Source: RUG13091 sp963619935 (GTDB lineage: Bacteria; Bacillota_I; Bacilli_A; RFN20; CAG-826). Taken from it: a stretch of DNA of 19,040 nt. A program made the position numbers and the translations under genes. The notes under the pieces were generated by a model. It was not told the DNA's origin. It was given only the letters and a program-made list of their open reading frames with translations, and did not search any database. The DNA lies in NCBI GenBank assembly GCA_963619935.1, contig CAVEYA010000005.1, forward strand, positions 1 to 19,040, given 5' to 3'. This document shows, piece by piece, positions 6,971 to 15,502 of this stretch (position 1 is its first letter; each line of letters begins with the position of its first letter).

Positions 6971-8792
6971 AGCATGCTCCTCCTTCTTCATAGGCTGCTT
7001 TTTCTTCAGCGGTTAATGTAGTCTTAGTAAAGGCAATCTTACATCCTTCATTAATGACGTTATTAACTTCACTACGATAGTAATTTTGTACTTCGAGTAA
7101 TTCTAAGTAAGTTTTCCAAACCTTTTCCATGCCTTCTTTTTGATCATCGATATTCTTTTCACGTTGTAAAGAAATATAAGCATCGATGGAATCTAAGAGC
7201 TTTAAGGTCTTTTCTTTACCTTCAAATTCGGTATCACGATCAGCGGTTAATTCTTCATATAAGCGGTAGTCATATGTGCTATCAAAACCTTTAATAGCGC
7301 TTCTTACTGTTTCCGCACGTGTGTTGTATTCAGATTTATTTACTGATTCAATGAAGTTGACGTAAGTCTTAGTTTCTGGGAATCCTTCATCACCTGGAAC
7401 TTTGGTGGTGTAGTAATCTTCTAAGCCTGTATCATATGCTGATTTTTCAACAATCATTAAGTGGATACCATATTGGCTACGAACACCAATAATGACATTA
7501 TCGTTTTCATCGCTTAAGACTTTTTCGTCAGTGCCATCAAAATTGGCATTGGCTTTGAAGCCTTTAAGTTTTGAATAATCAATATCAGCATTGTCACCAT
7601 CAACTGCACTATAATAAGCATCAGCTTCAGTGACATCTTTTGTATCTTTATTAGTAGAAGTAATGTCTGCGTTAGTTTCTCTCTTACCATTTGTAATAAC
7701 AAAGATACTATGATTATTTAAATATTTATTCCAAAGTAAATTTCTTGGATAAATAGCAGCCTTATTGTCTTCGACTGGTAAACCAGTGGCTGTATTTGCT
7801 TCAACTTCCGCAACTTCGCCTAATTCGACAAATACGGAATATGGAATTTCTACAATACCTTGTTCATCCAAAGTATCTTTAACTTCATCACTTAAACCTA
7901 AATCTTCATCGATTGTTGGATTAGTAGATTTATTAGCAACGTGTGCGTCATAAGCATAAATTCCTAATTGGAATTCATTGACCATGCCGAGAGAACCGCT
8001 TGAGGCTTTATTTGTCATAATGCCGACATCACCGTATGAAGTATTAGAGGAGTCTTCACTCTTCTTTTGTGCAACTTCACCAAATGTCATAACGCCTTCA
8101 GCGAGTAATTCGACTGTGCTGCTTAATAATTTAGCTTGGTCAGAAGTGATTGTGCCACGGCAGAATTCTGTCGCACCATCTTCTACTTTGACTAAAATGT
8201 GACGAATATGGTATGGGTGTTGTGAACTTGCTTTAGTGGAAGTAACATTGTTACCTTCGTTATCAACACCTAAATATTCTTTTCTTAATTCATCTTCATG
8301 TTCATCGAAGTACCAGTCTTCGATAACTTCTTTCTCTAATTGATAAATGTAGTATTGAAGAAGTTCCGCTTCATCTTCTACACCTTTTTCAGAGAGAATG
8401 GATTGCCATTCTGTTTTGTAACTAGTGCCGTTAGTTTCAGCGTTTTCTTTTGCTGTTTGTTTTGCACCTTTTACATTGTCTTTAGCTTCATTGACAATTT
8501 GATTGTAGTTCTTCTTAATGTTTTTTAAATTGTCAGAACCTTTTTGGTTCTTAGAAAAAGCATTACGAATAAGAACTTCCATCACTTGGTCATAATAACT
8601 AGCAATACCAGTTGCACTTTCACGATAGTCTTCATAGATTTCGTCAGTGAGTACAGAAAGGTCTTGTCCGTTATAGCCAGTAAAATTCACAATGCTGTCA
8701 TTACTCTTTGTGACATCACTGGAACATGCTGACATGGCTAGTGCGGCAATGAAACTAGTAACTAATCCGATTGATAGTTTACTTTTTTTCAT
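6960..8792 (-). CDS. PrsA-like foldase lipoprotein with a split parvulin (PpiC-type) domain
   Basis: A 610-residue predicted lipoprotein. The signal ends in MSAC (Cys23), placing the protein outside the membrane. Helices at about 45-175 resemble the SurA_N/PrsA chaperone region. A parvulin peptidyl-prolyl isomerase domain begins with HIRHILVKVEDG (195-206) and continues through MTFGEVAQKKSED and YGDVGIM to about residue 282. It appears to resume only at VIIGVRSQYGIHLMIVEKSA (433-452), so about 150 residues seem inserted. A helical C-terminus follows. PrsA proteins fold secreted proteins after export; they are usually ~290 residues, so this one is twice the normal size. ATG 8792 has AAGGAG 10 bases upstream. 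It is first in a two-gene operon divergent from suf. PrsA-type identity is well supported; activity and clients are not. Confidence 0.82.
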   Translation of the reverse strand: MKKSKLSIGLVTSFIAALAMSACSSDVTKSNDSIVNFTGYNGQDLSVLTDEIYEDYRESATGIASYYDQVMEVLIRNAFSKNQKGSDNLKNIKKNYNQIVNEAKDNVKGAKQTAKENAETNGTSYKTEWQSILSEKGVEDEAELLQYYIYQLEKEVIEDWYFDEHEDELRKEYLGVDNEGNNVTSTKASSQHPYHIRHILVKVEDGATEFCRGTITSDQAKLLSSTVELLAEGVMTFGEVAQKKSEDSSNTSYGDVGIMTNKASSGSLGMVNEFQLGIYAYDAHVANKSTNPTIDEDLGLSDEVKDTLDEQGIVEIPYSVFVELGEVAEVEANTATGLPVEDNKAAIYPRNLLWNKYLNNHSIFVITNGKRETNADITSTNKDTKDVTEADAYYSAVDGDNADIDYSKLKGFKANANFDGTDEKVLSDENDNVIIGVRSQYGIHLMIVEKSAYDTGLEDYYTTKVPGDEGFPETKTYVNFIESVNKSEYNTRAETVRSAIKGFDSTYDYRLYEELTADRDTEFEGKEKTLKLLDSIDAYISLQREKNIDDQKEGMEKVWKTYLELLEVQNYYRSEVNNVINEGCKIAFTKTTLTAEEKAAYEEGGACYVK

Positions 8793-8828
8793 GTTTTGTT
8801 TACTCCTTTTTCGAATAATTGCTTTAAT

Positions 8829-8857
8829 ATTCTAAATATTATTGCGACTTTATGCAA
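8829..8857 (-). promoter_or_regulatory. sigma-A-type promoter for the tandem lipoprotein operon
   Basis: On the minus strand, TTGCAT (8857-8852), a 17-base spacer and TAGAAT (8834-8829) precede the PrsA-like gene by about 37 bases. The hexamers and spacing are identical to those of the divergent suf promoter. Confidence 0.6.
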
Positions 8858-8917
8858 CAAGATTTTACTAAGAGTTACTATGTAAGGATATTTTATACAG
8901 AAAAATTATCATCTTAT

Positions 8918-8946
8918 TTGCATTACGTATTGCGCTTTTGTAGAAT
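8918..8946 (+). promoter_or_regulatory. sigma-A-type promoter of the suf-mnmG-rsmG operon
   Basis: TTGCAT (8918-8923), a 17-base spacer and TAGAAT (8941-8946) lie 25 bases before the sufC start. The hexamers deviate from TTGACA/TATAAT, suggesting moderate strength or regulation. Confidence 0.6.
8920..8933. promoter_or_regulatory. imperfect palindrome inside the suf promoter, candidate operator
   Basis: GCATTACGTATTGC matches its reverse complement at 12 of 14 positions, with a perfect TACGTA centre. It overlaps the -35 element and fills most of the spacer, a position where a bound repressor would block RNA polymerase. No matching regulator gene is seen in the window, so the operator role is an inference. 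Confidence 0.35.
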
Positions 8947-8971
8947 AATGAACGATTTGAGGTGAATGAGT

Positions 8972-9793
8972 ATGTCAACACTAACAATTAAAAACCTACA
9001 CGCTGAAGTAGAAGGAAAAGAAATTCTTAAAGGAATTAATCTAGTTGTAAATGAAGGAGAAACAGTAGCTTTATTAGGGCCTAATGGTCATGGTAAATCA
9101 ACTCTCTTTAACGTCATTATGGGACATCCTAAATATAAAGTCACAGAAGGAAGCATTTTCTTTGATGATAAAGATGTCTTAAAAATGGCAACTGATGAAA
9201 GAGCAAGATTAGGACTTTTCTTAGCTATGCAAAATCCTTGCGAAGTTCCTGGCGTTATTAATAGTGATTTCTTACGTGCCGCGGTGAACGCTAAAAGCGA
9301 GAAATCAATTTCGACATACCAATTTTATAAATTATTAGATAGTGCAACCAAAGAAGTAAAAATGCCTTTTGACTTAGCAACACGTTCATTAAACGAAGGA
9401 TTTAGTGGTGGTGAAAAGAAGAGAAATGAAATCTTACAAATGATCCTTCTTCAACCAAAAATTTGTATGCTTGATGAAATTGATTCTGGCTTAGATGTTG
9501 ACGCCATTCAAGTTGTTGCGGATGTAATTAAAAATGAACAGAAAAAAGGACATGGTTTTTTGGTCATCTCTCACTATGCTAGATTGTTTGATTTAATTCA
9601 ACCTACAAGAGCAGTTGTCATTATTAACGGAAAAGTTGCCATTGATGGAGATCCAGAAGTGATTAAACGAATCGACACAACTGGGTATGAATTTATCAAA
9701 ACTGAATTAGGCATTGAAATTAGTAAAGAAGACGCTCCAATGAACACTGTTTCAATTGGCACTTGTGCAGTAAAGGAAAGCATTAAAAAATGA
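8972..9793 (+). CDS. sufC: Fe-S cluster assembly ATPase SufC
   Basis: The ABC-type ATPase of the SufBCD scaffold, driving conformational change during cytoplasmic Fe-S cluster assembly. Visible motifs: Walker A GPNGHGKST (36-44), the Suf-type signature FSGGEKKRNE (144-153) and Walker B ICMLDEIDSGLD (164-175). At 273 residues it is slightly longer than the usual 250-260 because of a C-terminal tail (about 252-273) holding one Cys. Two ATGs are possible, 8966 and 8972. GAGGTGA at 8959-8965 is well spaced only for 8972. The TGA stop overlaps the sufD ATG (ATGA), which implies coupled translation. First gene of the operon. Confidence 0.95.
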   Translation: MSTLTIKNLHAEVEGKEILKGINLVVNEGETVALLGPNGHGKSTLFNVIMGHPKYKVTEGSIFFDDKDVLKMATDERARLGLFLAMQNPCEVPGVINSDFLRAAVNAKSEKSISTYQFYKLLDSATKEVKMPFDLATRSLNEGFSGGEKKRNEILQMILLQPKICMLDEIDSGLDVDAIQVVADVIKNEQKKGHGFLVISHYARLFDLIQPTRAVVIINGKVAIDGDPEVIKRIDTTGYEFIKTELGIEISKEDAPMNTVSIGTCAVKESIKK

Positions 9794-10584
9794 TTATTAA
9801 TGAATCAAATATCGAACAATATTTTATTAAAAAGGAAAGCCTTTATCTTTTAGATTGTGCAAAATGCAAAGATGAATTTTCTTTTGATTTTGCCATCGAT
9901 AATTTGAATGTCTTATTAATTAATATTAAAGATAATCAACAAGTAACTTTAAATCTTTTAGAAAATATTAATTTGCAATTATCCGTTTTAGCGGAAAATC
10001 CTCTAAATACGTTTAAAATTACCGCAAATCTAGCGAGAAATGCTCATATTTTATGCTATTTTGCTGACTTTATAGTTGGCAAATGTAAAGGTTTAGTGGC
10101 TGTTAATCTTAATGACAGTAACGCAACTTGTGAGTGGCATTTAGCTTCATTAGCAAGCAAAAAAGATAATAAAGAATTTGATGTTTCTGTTTACCATAAA
10201 GCTAGTAACACAGCTGCTCAAATGGATAATTATGGTGTGTGTAAAGATGAAGGAAAATTAATCTTCTCAGGTGTTTCTGAAATTATTAAACACGCAGTCA
10301 AATCTAAAACAAGGCAAAATGCGAAAATCATGGTGTTTGACAAACTCTCTAATGGAGTAGCTAAACCAATCTTAAAAATTGATGAAAATGATATTGAAGC
10401 AAGCCATGGTGCGGTAGTGGGAAAAATAAATGATGAACATTTATTCTATTTAACCTCTCGTGGCTTAACGGAAACTGAAGCAAAAGAGCTTATTACTTTT
10501 GGTTATTTGAAACCAATTTTAAAAGGTTTTGCTTTAGAAGAAGTACGTAACCATATTGAACAATTAATTGAAGGAAGAATGTAG
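9790..10584 (+). CDS. sufD: SufD-like Fe-S scaffold subunit, short form
   Basis: A 264-residue SufB/SufD-family protein, partner of SufB and SufC in the cluster-assembly scaffold. The conserved C-terminal block is clear: IEASHGAVVGKINDEHLFYL (His in ASHGA), then SRGLTETEAKELITFGYLKP. The beta-helix region occupies about 30-190. Typical SufD proteins are ~420-440 residues; this one lacks the N-terminal helical domain and has a shortened core. It starts at the ATGA junction with sufC, with AAGGAAAG as ribosome site. No remnant of a missing N-terminus lies upstream because sufC directly abuts, so the short form is not a recent truncation. Position between sufC and sufS is standard for Bacillota. 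Confidence 0.88.
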   Translation: MIINESNIEQYFIKKESLYLLDCAKCKDEFSFDFAIDNLNVLLINIKDNQQVTLNLLENINLQLSVLAENPLNTFKITANLARNAHILCYFADFIVGKCKGLVAVNLNDSNATCEWHLASLASKKDNKEFDVSVYHKASNTAAQMDNYGVCKDEGKLIFSGVSEIIKHAVKSKTRQNAKIMVFDKLSNGVAKPILKIDENDIEASHGAVVGKINDEHLFYLTSRGLTETEAKELITFGYLKPILKGFALEEVRNHIEQLIEGRM

Positions 10585-10585
10585 T

Positions 10586-11815
10586 ATGTACGATGTTTAT
10601 GAAATTCGTAAACAATTTCCAATGTTAAAAGGAAAGAGCATGCAAGGTAAACCACTTGTTTATCTTGATAATGCTTCTACTACCTTTAAACCTCAATGTG
10701 TAATTGACGCGATGAATAGTTACTATACTGATAAAACTGCAAATTCACATCGTGGAGATTATGACTTACTTTATAACATGGATGTCGAAGTGCTTAAAGC
10801 TCGTCAAGCCATTGCTAAATTTATTAACGCGAATGAAAATGAAGTTGTTTTCACCAGTGGTGACACGATGGCTTTAAATTTAGTAGCCTGGGGATATGGG
10901 CATAAATTTCTTTCTCAAGGTGATGAGATTATTTTAAGTGAAGCGGAACATGCTTCTAACCTGTTACCTTGGTTTGAAATTAGTAAATTAACTGGTGCAG
11001 TAGTTAAATTTATTCCTTTAGACAAAGAAGGCAATTTAACTTGTGATAATCTTAAAAAGATTATAAGCAATAAAACTAAGATTGTTTCTGTCGCACAAGT
11101 GAGTAATGTATTAGGCAATACAGTTGATATTGATGAATTTGCTAAAATTGCTCATGAACATGGCGCAGTGATTGTTGTGGACGGCGCTCAATCGGTTCCA
11201 CACATGGCAGTTGATTTTAAAAAGTCTAATATTGATTTCTTAGCTTTTTCCGCACATAAAATGTGTGGCCCAACGGGTATCGGCTGCTTAGTAGGCAAGT
11301 ATGATTTATTAGATAAGATGGATCCTTTCTTAACTGGTGGTGGAATGAATGAAACATTCACTAAAGATATTGAAATTGAATTATTTAAACCACCATTTAA
11401 GTTTGAAGCTGGAACACAAAACTTATCTGGTATTATGGGCTTTAGAGCCGCTGTGGAATTTGTTAGTTCAATAGGTTTAGATAATATTCATAAGCATGAC
11501 CAAGAACTAGTTGAATATGCTTTAGAAAAATTAAAAGGTCATGATGACATTATTATTTATAATAAAAATGCTAGAAACGGCATATTAACATTTAATAAAA
11601 AAGGCATTTTTTCACAAGATGAAGCCACCTTATTAAATAGTAAAGGCATCGCGGTTCGTTCTGGCCAACACTGTGCGAAGATTTTAAATGAATTTTTATG
11701 CACACCTGCTACATGTCGTATGTCGACATATTTATATACAACTAAAGAAGAAATTGATATTTTTATCGATGCTTTATTAAATGGAGGAGATATTTTAGAT
11801 GCTTACTTTAACTAA
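10586..11815 (+). CDS. sufS: cysteine desulfurase SufS
   Basis: A PLP-dependent group II cysteine desulfurase that takes sulfur from L-cysteine as a persulfide and passes it to SufU. The 409 residues match the family (~406). The PLP lysine is in SAHKMCGPTG (K225), the phosphate/PLP region in SEAEHASNLLPW and VDGAQSVPH, and the catalytic Cys in RSGQHCAK (C363). The start is ATG 10586, with AAGGAAG 8 bases upstream; an earlier in-frame TTG at 10568 lies within sufD and is unlikely. It starts 1 base after the sufD stop and overlaps sufU by 17 bases, consistent with stoichiometric expression of the desulfurase and its acceptor. Confidence 0.96.
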   Translation: MYDVYEIRKQFPMLKGKSMQGKPLVYLDNASTTFKPQCVIDAMNSYYTDKTANSHRGDYDLLYNMDVEVLKARQAIAKFINANENEVVFTSGDTMALNLVAWGYGHKFLSQGDEIILSEAEHASNLLPWFEISKLTGAVVKFIPLDKEGNLTCDNLKKIISNKTKIVSVAQVSNVLGNTVDIDEFAKIAHEHGAVIVVDGAQSVPHMAVDFKKSNIDFLAFSAHKMCGPTGIGCLVGKYDLLDKMDPFLTGGGMNETFTKDIEIELFKPPFKFEAGTQNLSGIMGFRAAVEFVSSIGLDNIHKHDQELVEYALEKLKGHDDIIIYNKNARNGILTFNKKGIFSQDEATLLNSKGIAVRSGQHCAKILNEFLCTPATCRMSTYLYTTKEEIDIFIDALLNGGDILDAYFN

Positions 11816-12227
11816 TGATATGATGCGTTCCATTATTATGGACCATTACTCTAATCCAACTAACAAACATAAACCAAATAATGAAAAATATGAAAAATAT
11901 CATATGCATTCTGATAACTGCATTGATGATTTAGATATTTATCTATATGTAGATAATAATAAAGTTATTGATGCTTGTTTTGATGGTGTTGCGTGTACCA
12001 TTTCTACCGCTTCTACTGACATTATGTGTGATATTTTAAAAGATAAAGATATTAAACAAGCTAGATATATTATTGAACAATATGATCATATGATTCACGA
12101 ACAACCATATGACGCAGATGTATTAGATGAAGCAGTTGTTTTTGTTAACACTTCCAAGCAAGCTGCACGCATTAGATGTGCAACAATTGGCTGGAACGCT
12201 GCAACAGAAATTTTAAAGGATAAATAA
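11799..12227 (+). CDS. sufU: zinc-dependent sulfurtransferase SufU
   Basis: SufU accepts the persulfide sulfur of SufS by zinc-ligand swapping and delivers it to SufBCD. It is 142 residues, close to the ~147 of B. subtilis. The zinc ligands are intact: C41 and D43 in DNCIDDL, C66 in GVACTIS, and C127 in RIRCATIGW. It belongs to the SufU rather than IscU type, given the insertion between the second and third Cys ligands and its position beside sufS. GGAGGAG at 11782-11788 gives 10-base spacing to the ATG, inside the 3' end of sufS. A single T separates its stop from the sufB ATG. Confidence 0.95.
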   Translation: MLTLTNDMMRSIIMDHYSNPTNKHKPNNEKYEKYHMHSDNCIDDLDIYLYVDNNKVIDACFDGVACTISTASTDIMCDILKDKDIKQARYIIEQYDHMIHEQPYDADVLDEAVVFVNTSKQAARIRCATIGWNAATEILKDK

Positions 12228-12228
12228 T

Positions 12229-13626
12229 ATGGATAAAGATATTAAATTCCAAGAAGACTATAAATACGGTTTTAAAGATAAAGATGTTTCTATTTTAAAG
12301 ACCGATGTTGGCATTAATGAAGATATTGTTCGTGAAATATCTCGTTTAAAAAACGAACCTGATTGGATGCTAGAATTCCGTTTAAAATCATATCGTGCTT
12401 TTAAGGCTATGCCACTTCCTAAATTTGGACCTGATTTAAGTTTTTTAGATTTTGATTCTTATACTTATTTTACTCGCCCAAGTAAAAAAGAAGTTCAAAG
12501 TTGGGATGAAGTACCTGAAACAATTAAAAATACTTTTGATAAATTAGGCATTCCAGAAGCAGAACAAAAATATCTTTCAGGTGTTTCTACTCAGTATGAA
12601 TCAGAAGTTGTTTACCACAATATGCTAAAAGAAGTCACTGATAAAGGTGTTATCTTCCTTTCTACAGATATGGCTTTAAAGTTATATCCAGATTTAGTGA
12701 AGAAATATTTTGGCACAGTCGTGCCTACTGCAGATAATAAATTCTCAGCTTTGAATGGGGCTGTGTGGTCTGGTGGTTCATTTATTTATGTGCCAAAAGG
12801 AGTGCATTTAGATAAGCCTTTGCAGAGTTATTTTAGAATTAATAATGAAAAATCTGGTCAATTTGAAAGAACTCTCATTATTGTCGATGAAGGTGCAGAT
12901 GTCCATTATGTGGAAGGTTGTACTGCTCCAACATATTCTAAAGAATCATTACACGCTGCAGTAGTGGAAATTATTGTTTTAAAGGGCGGTAAATGTCGTT
13001 ATTCAACTGTCCAAAACTGGTCCACTAACATTGTTAATTTAGTGACTAAACGAGCAGTTTGTTATGAAAATGCTTCTATGGAATGGATTGATGGTAATGT
13101 TGGTAGCCAAACTAACATGAAATATCCAGCTTGTATTTTAAAAGGTGAAGGGGCAAAAGGAACTTGTATTTCTATTGCGGTTGCTGGTAAAGGACAATAT
13201 CAAGACGCTGGAGCAAGAATGATTCATGAAGCTCCAAATACAACTTCTACGATTATTTCTAAATCTATTGTAAAAAACGGTGGTGTTGCTAACTATCGTG
13301 GAACAGTGAGACATAAAGAGGGTGCTGTTAATTGCCGCAGTCACGTTGAATGTGACACTTTAATTCTTGATGAATTATCTAGAAGTGACACAATTCCAAC
13401 AAATGAAGTTAAAAATAATACTTCATATATTGAACATGAAGCTACTGTAAGTAAGATTAGCGAAGAACAATTATTTTATTTAATGAGTCGTGGGATTAGT
13501 GAAAAAGATGCGACACAAATGATTATTATGGGCTTTATTGAACCATTCTCTCGTGAACTTCCAATGGAATACGCAGTAGAGCTTAATCAACTTATTAAAA
13601 TGGATATGGAAGGAAGTGTCGGTTAA
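12229..13626 (+). CDS. sufB: Fe-S cluster scaffold subunit SufB
   Basis: The main scaffold of the SufBCD complex, on which the nascent cluster is built. The 465-residue length is normal. Strong matches to Bacillota SufB include the SGVSTQYESEVVYHN region, SGGSFIYVPKGVHLDKPLQ, ECDTLILDELSRSDTIPTNE and the C-terminal IEHEATVSKISEEQLFYLMS with ELPMEYAVELN. The conserved Cys (in VECDTL) and His-Glu (in EHEAT) are kept. AAGGA at 12216-12220 is the ribosome site. In most Bacillota sufB closes the suf operon; here its 3' end runs directly into mnmG with no terminator. Confidence 0.96.
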   Translation: MDKDIKFQEDYKYGFKDKDVSILKTDVGINEDIVREISRLKNEPDWMLEFRLKSYRAFKAMPLPKFGPDLSFLDFDSYTYFTRPSKKEVQSWDEVPETIKNTFDKLGIPEAEQKYLSGVSTQYESEVVYHNMLKEVTDKGVIFLSTDMALKLYPDLVKKYFGTVVPTADNKFSALNGAVWSGGSFIYVPKGVHLDKPLQSYFRINNEKSGQFERTLIIVDEGADVHYVEGCTAPTYSKESLHAAVVEIIVLKGGKCRYSTVQNWSTNIVNLVTKRAVCYENASMEWIDGNVGSQTNMKYPACILKGEGAKGTCISIAVAGKGQYQDAGARMIHEAPNTTSTIISKSIVKNGGVANYRGTVRHKEGAVNCRSHVECDTLILDELSRSDTIPTNEVKNNTSYIEHEATVSKISEEQLFYLMSRGISEKDATQMIIMGFIEPFSRELPMEYAVELNQLIKMDMEGSVG

Positions 13627-13627
13627 A

Positions 13628-15502
13628 GTGAATTACGACATTATTGTTGTTGGTGGTGGGCATGCTGGCTTAGAAGCTGCATTTGCTAGTGCGCATAAAG
13701 GGCATGACACTCTTTTAGTAACCCTTAATTTTAAAAAGATGGGTAATATGCCTTGCAACCCTTCTATTGGCGGTTCCGCAAAAGGTATTGTGGTCCGCGA
13801 AATTGATGCTTTAGGTGGCATGATGGGCAAGGCAGCAGATCACCATTATTTACAAATGAAAATGTTAAACACTGGTAAGGGACCAGGAGTACAATGCTTG
13901 CGTGCTCAACAAGATAAGTTAGAATATCCAGAATATCTCCAATCATTAGCGTTACAAACTGAGCATTTGACTGTTAAAGAAGGTATGGTTACTTCTTTAT
14001 TGCATGATGAACATAAAGTAACAGGCGTTAAACTTGCTACTGGTGAAGAATATACTGCTAAAGCAGTAATTTTAACTACTGGTACTTATATGGAAGCGGA
14101 AATATTCCGCGGAAAAGAAGTAAAAAAAGAAGGTCCTGATGGAGAAAAACCATCTTTAGGTTTATCTCCTTACTTACGTTCTATGGGAATTGAAACATTT
14201 CGTTTAAAAACTGGAACACCTCCAAGAATTAAAAAAGATTCAATTGATTTTTCGAAAGGTACAATTCAACCTGGCACAAAGGGTAATTTGGCTTTTTCTT
14301 ATGAGACTAAAGAATTTATTCCGGTTGAAGAACAAATACCTTGTTATTTAATTTATACAACTCCTAAAACCCATCAAATTATTCGTGATCACTTATCTGA
14401 AGCGGCAATATTTTCTGGTTTAGTGACTGGTATTGGACCAAGATATTGTCCATCTATTGAATCAAAGATTGTGAACTTTGCCGATAAAGAAAGACATCAA
14501 TTATTCTTAGAACCAGAATCAAGATATACTGATTCGATTTACTTACAAGGCTTTTCCACATCAATGCCTATTGAAGTACAAGAAGAAATGGTTCGTTCAT
14601 TACCTGGTTTTGAACACGCCGAATTTTTAAAATATGCTTACGCCATTGAATACGACGCTATTAGAACTGAAGAATATGGCCCAACTTTAGAAATTAAAAA
14701 ATGGCCAGGACTTTATATTGGTGGTCAAATTTGTGGTACATCTGGTTATGAAGAAGCAGCAGCATTAGGCTTAATGGCAGGTATTAATGCTTGCTTAAAG
14801 ATTGAAGGTAAAGAACCTTTAATATTACGACGTGACCAATCATATATTGGTGTGATGATTGATGATTTAGTCACAAAAGGTACAGAAGAGCCATATAGAT
14901 TAATGTCTTCACGTGCTGAATTCCGTTTATTAATGCGTCATGATAATGCTGATTTAAGACTAACAGAAGTTGGACACAATGTAGGTTTAATTAGTGATGA
15001 TAGATATCAAAACTTTTTAAGTAAAAAAGACCATATTAATCAAGCTTTAGAAATTCTTAAAACAACTTATTTAGGAAAACGTAAAGAAGTCGAAGAATAT
15101 TTAAAAGAATTAGGTTTTAATGAGCTTAAAGGTGGTGTGTTAGCCATCGAATTATTAAAGCGCCCAAACGTGAAATACAGCAAAATTGCGGAATTTATTC
15201 CTGCTTTAAAAGATATTTCTCTAGATGAATCCGCAATTGAAGAAATTGAAATAATTGCGAAATATGAAGGCTATATTGTTAAACAAATTCGTGAAGCTGA
15301 GAATATGCGTAAACTAGAAGAAATGCGTATTCCTAAAGATTTTGATTTCTTACATATGGACGGACTTGCTCTTGAAGCAAGAAGTAAGTTAGATAAGGTT
15401 AAACCATTAACTATTGGACAAGCCTCTCGTATTTCGGGTGTTAACCCTGCTGACATATCAATGCTTATCTTAAATGTAAGAAAGGCTTGGAACCATGAAT
15501 AA
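13628..15502 (+). CDS. mnmG: tRNA uridine-5-carboxymethylaminomethyl modification enzyme MnmG (GidA)
   Basis: The FAD-binding half of the MnmEG complex, which installs the cmnm5 group on wobble uridine 34 of several tRNAs. The N-terminus has the dinucleotide fold VVGGGHAGLEAA, then NMPCNPSIGG.AKG and GPGVQCLRAQ, both signature regions. Mid-protein LKTGTPPRI and QGFSTSMP and the C-terminal helical tail are present. The length of ~624 residues is normal. Two GTG starts are possible, 13616 and 13628. I prefer 13628 because the resulting MNYDIIVVGGG matches the family N-terminus and GGAAGG lies upstream, although the spacing is long. The gene follows sufB at 1 base (or overlaps it by 11) and overlaps rsmG by 8. 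mnmE is not directly upstream, unlike many Bacillota. Confidence 0.95.
   Translation: MNYDIIVVGGGHAGLEAAFASAHKGHDTLLVTLNFKKMGNMPCNPSIGGSAKGIVVREIDALGGMMGKAADHHYLQMKMLNTGKGPGVQCLRAQQDKLEYPEYLQSLALQTEHLTVKEGMVTSLLHDEHKVTGVKLATGEEYTAKAVILTTGTYMEAEIFRGKEVKKEGPDGEKPSLGLSPYLRSMGIETFRLKTGTPPRIKKDSIDFSKGTIQPGTKGNLAFSYETKEFIPVEEQIPCYLIYTTPKTHQIIRDHLSEAAIFSGLVTGIGPRYCPSIESKIVNFADKERHQLFLEPESRYTDSIYLQGFSTSMPIEVQEEMVRSLPGFEHAEFLKYAYAIEYDAIRTEEYGPTLEIKKWPGLYIGGQICGTSGYEEAAALGLMAGINACLKIEGKEPLILRRDQSYIGVMIDDLVTKGTEEPYRLMSSRAEFRLLMRHDNADLRLTEVGHNVGLISDDRYQNFLSKKDHINQALEILKTTYLGKRKEVEEYLKELGFNELKGGVLAIELLKRPNVKYSKIAEFIPALKDISLDESAIEEIEIIAKYEGYIVKQIREAENMRKLEEMRIPKDFDFLHMDGLALEARSKLDKVKPLTIGQASRISGVNPADISMLILNVRKAWNHE

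Noticed and set aside
7765..8732. Several 60-75 codon plus-strand ORFs opposite the PrsA-like gene.
   Set aside because: They are low-complexity antisense shadows with no ribosome sites, promoter or domain.
9788..9793. Possible Mycoplasma-type code, with TGA read as Trp at the sufC-sufD junction.
   Set aside because: Reading through the TGA only adds a short non-family tail, the ATGA overlap is a standard coupled junction, and Trp residues throughout use TGG.
14908..14915. TTCACGTG core resembling the centre of parS inside mnmG.
   Set aside because: Only about 9 of 16 parS positions match and the bases encode a conserved MnmG stretch, so coding constraint explains it.
15168..15175. ACGTGAAA, resembling the right half of parS, inside mnmG.
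   Set aside because: The left half does not match and the codons encode the conserved RPNVKY region of MnmG.
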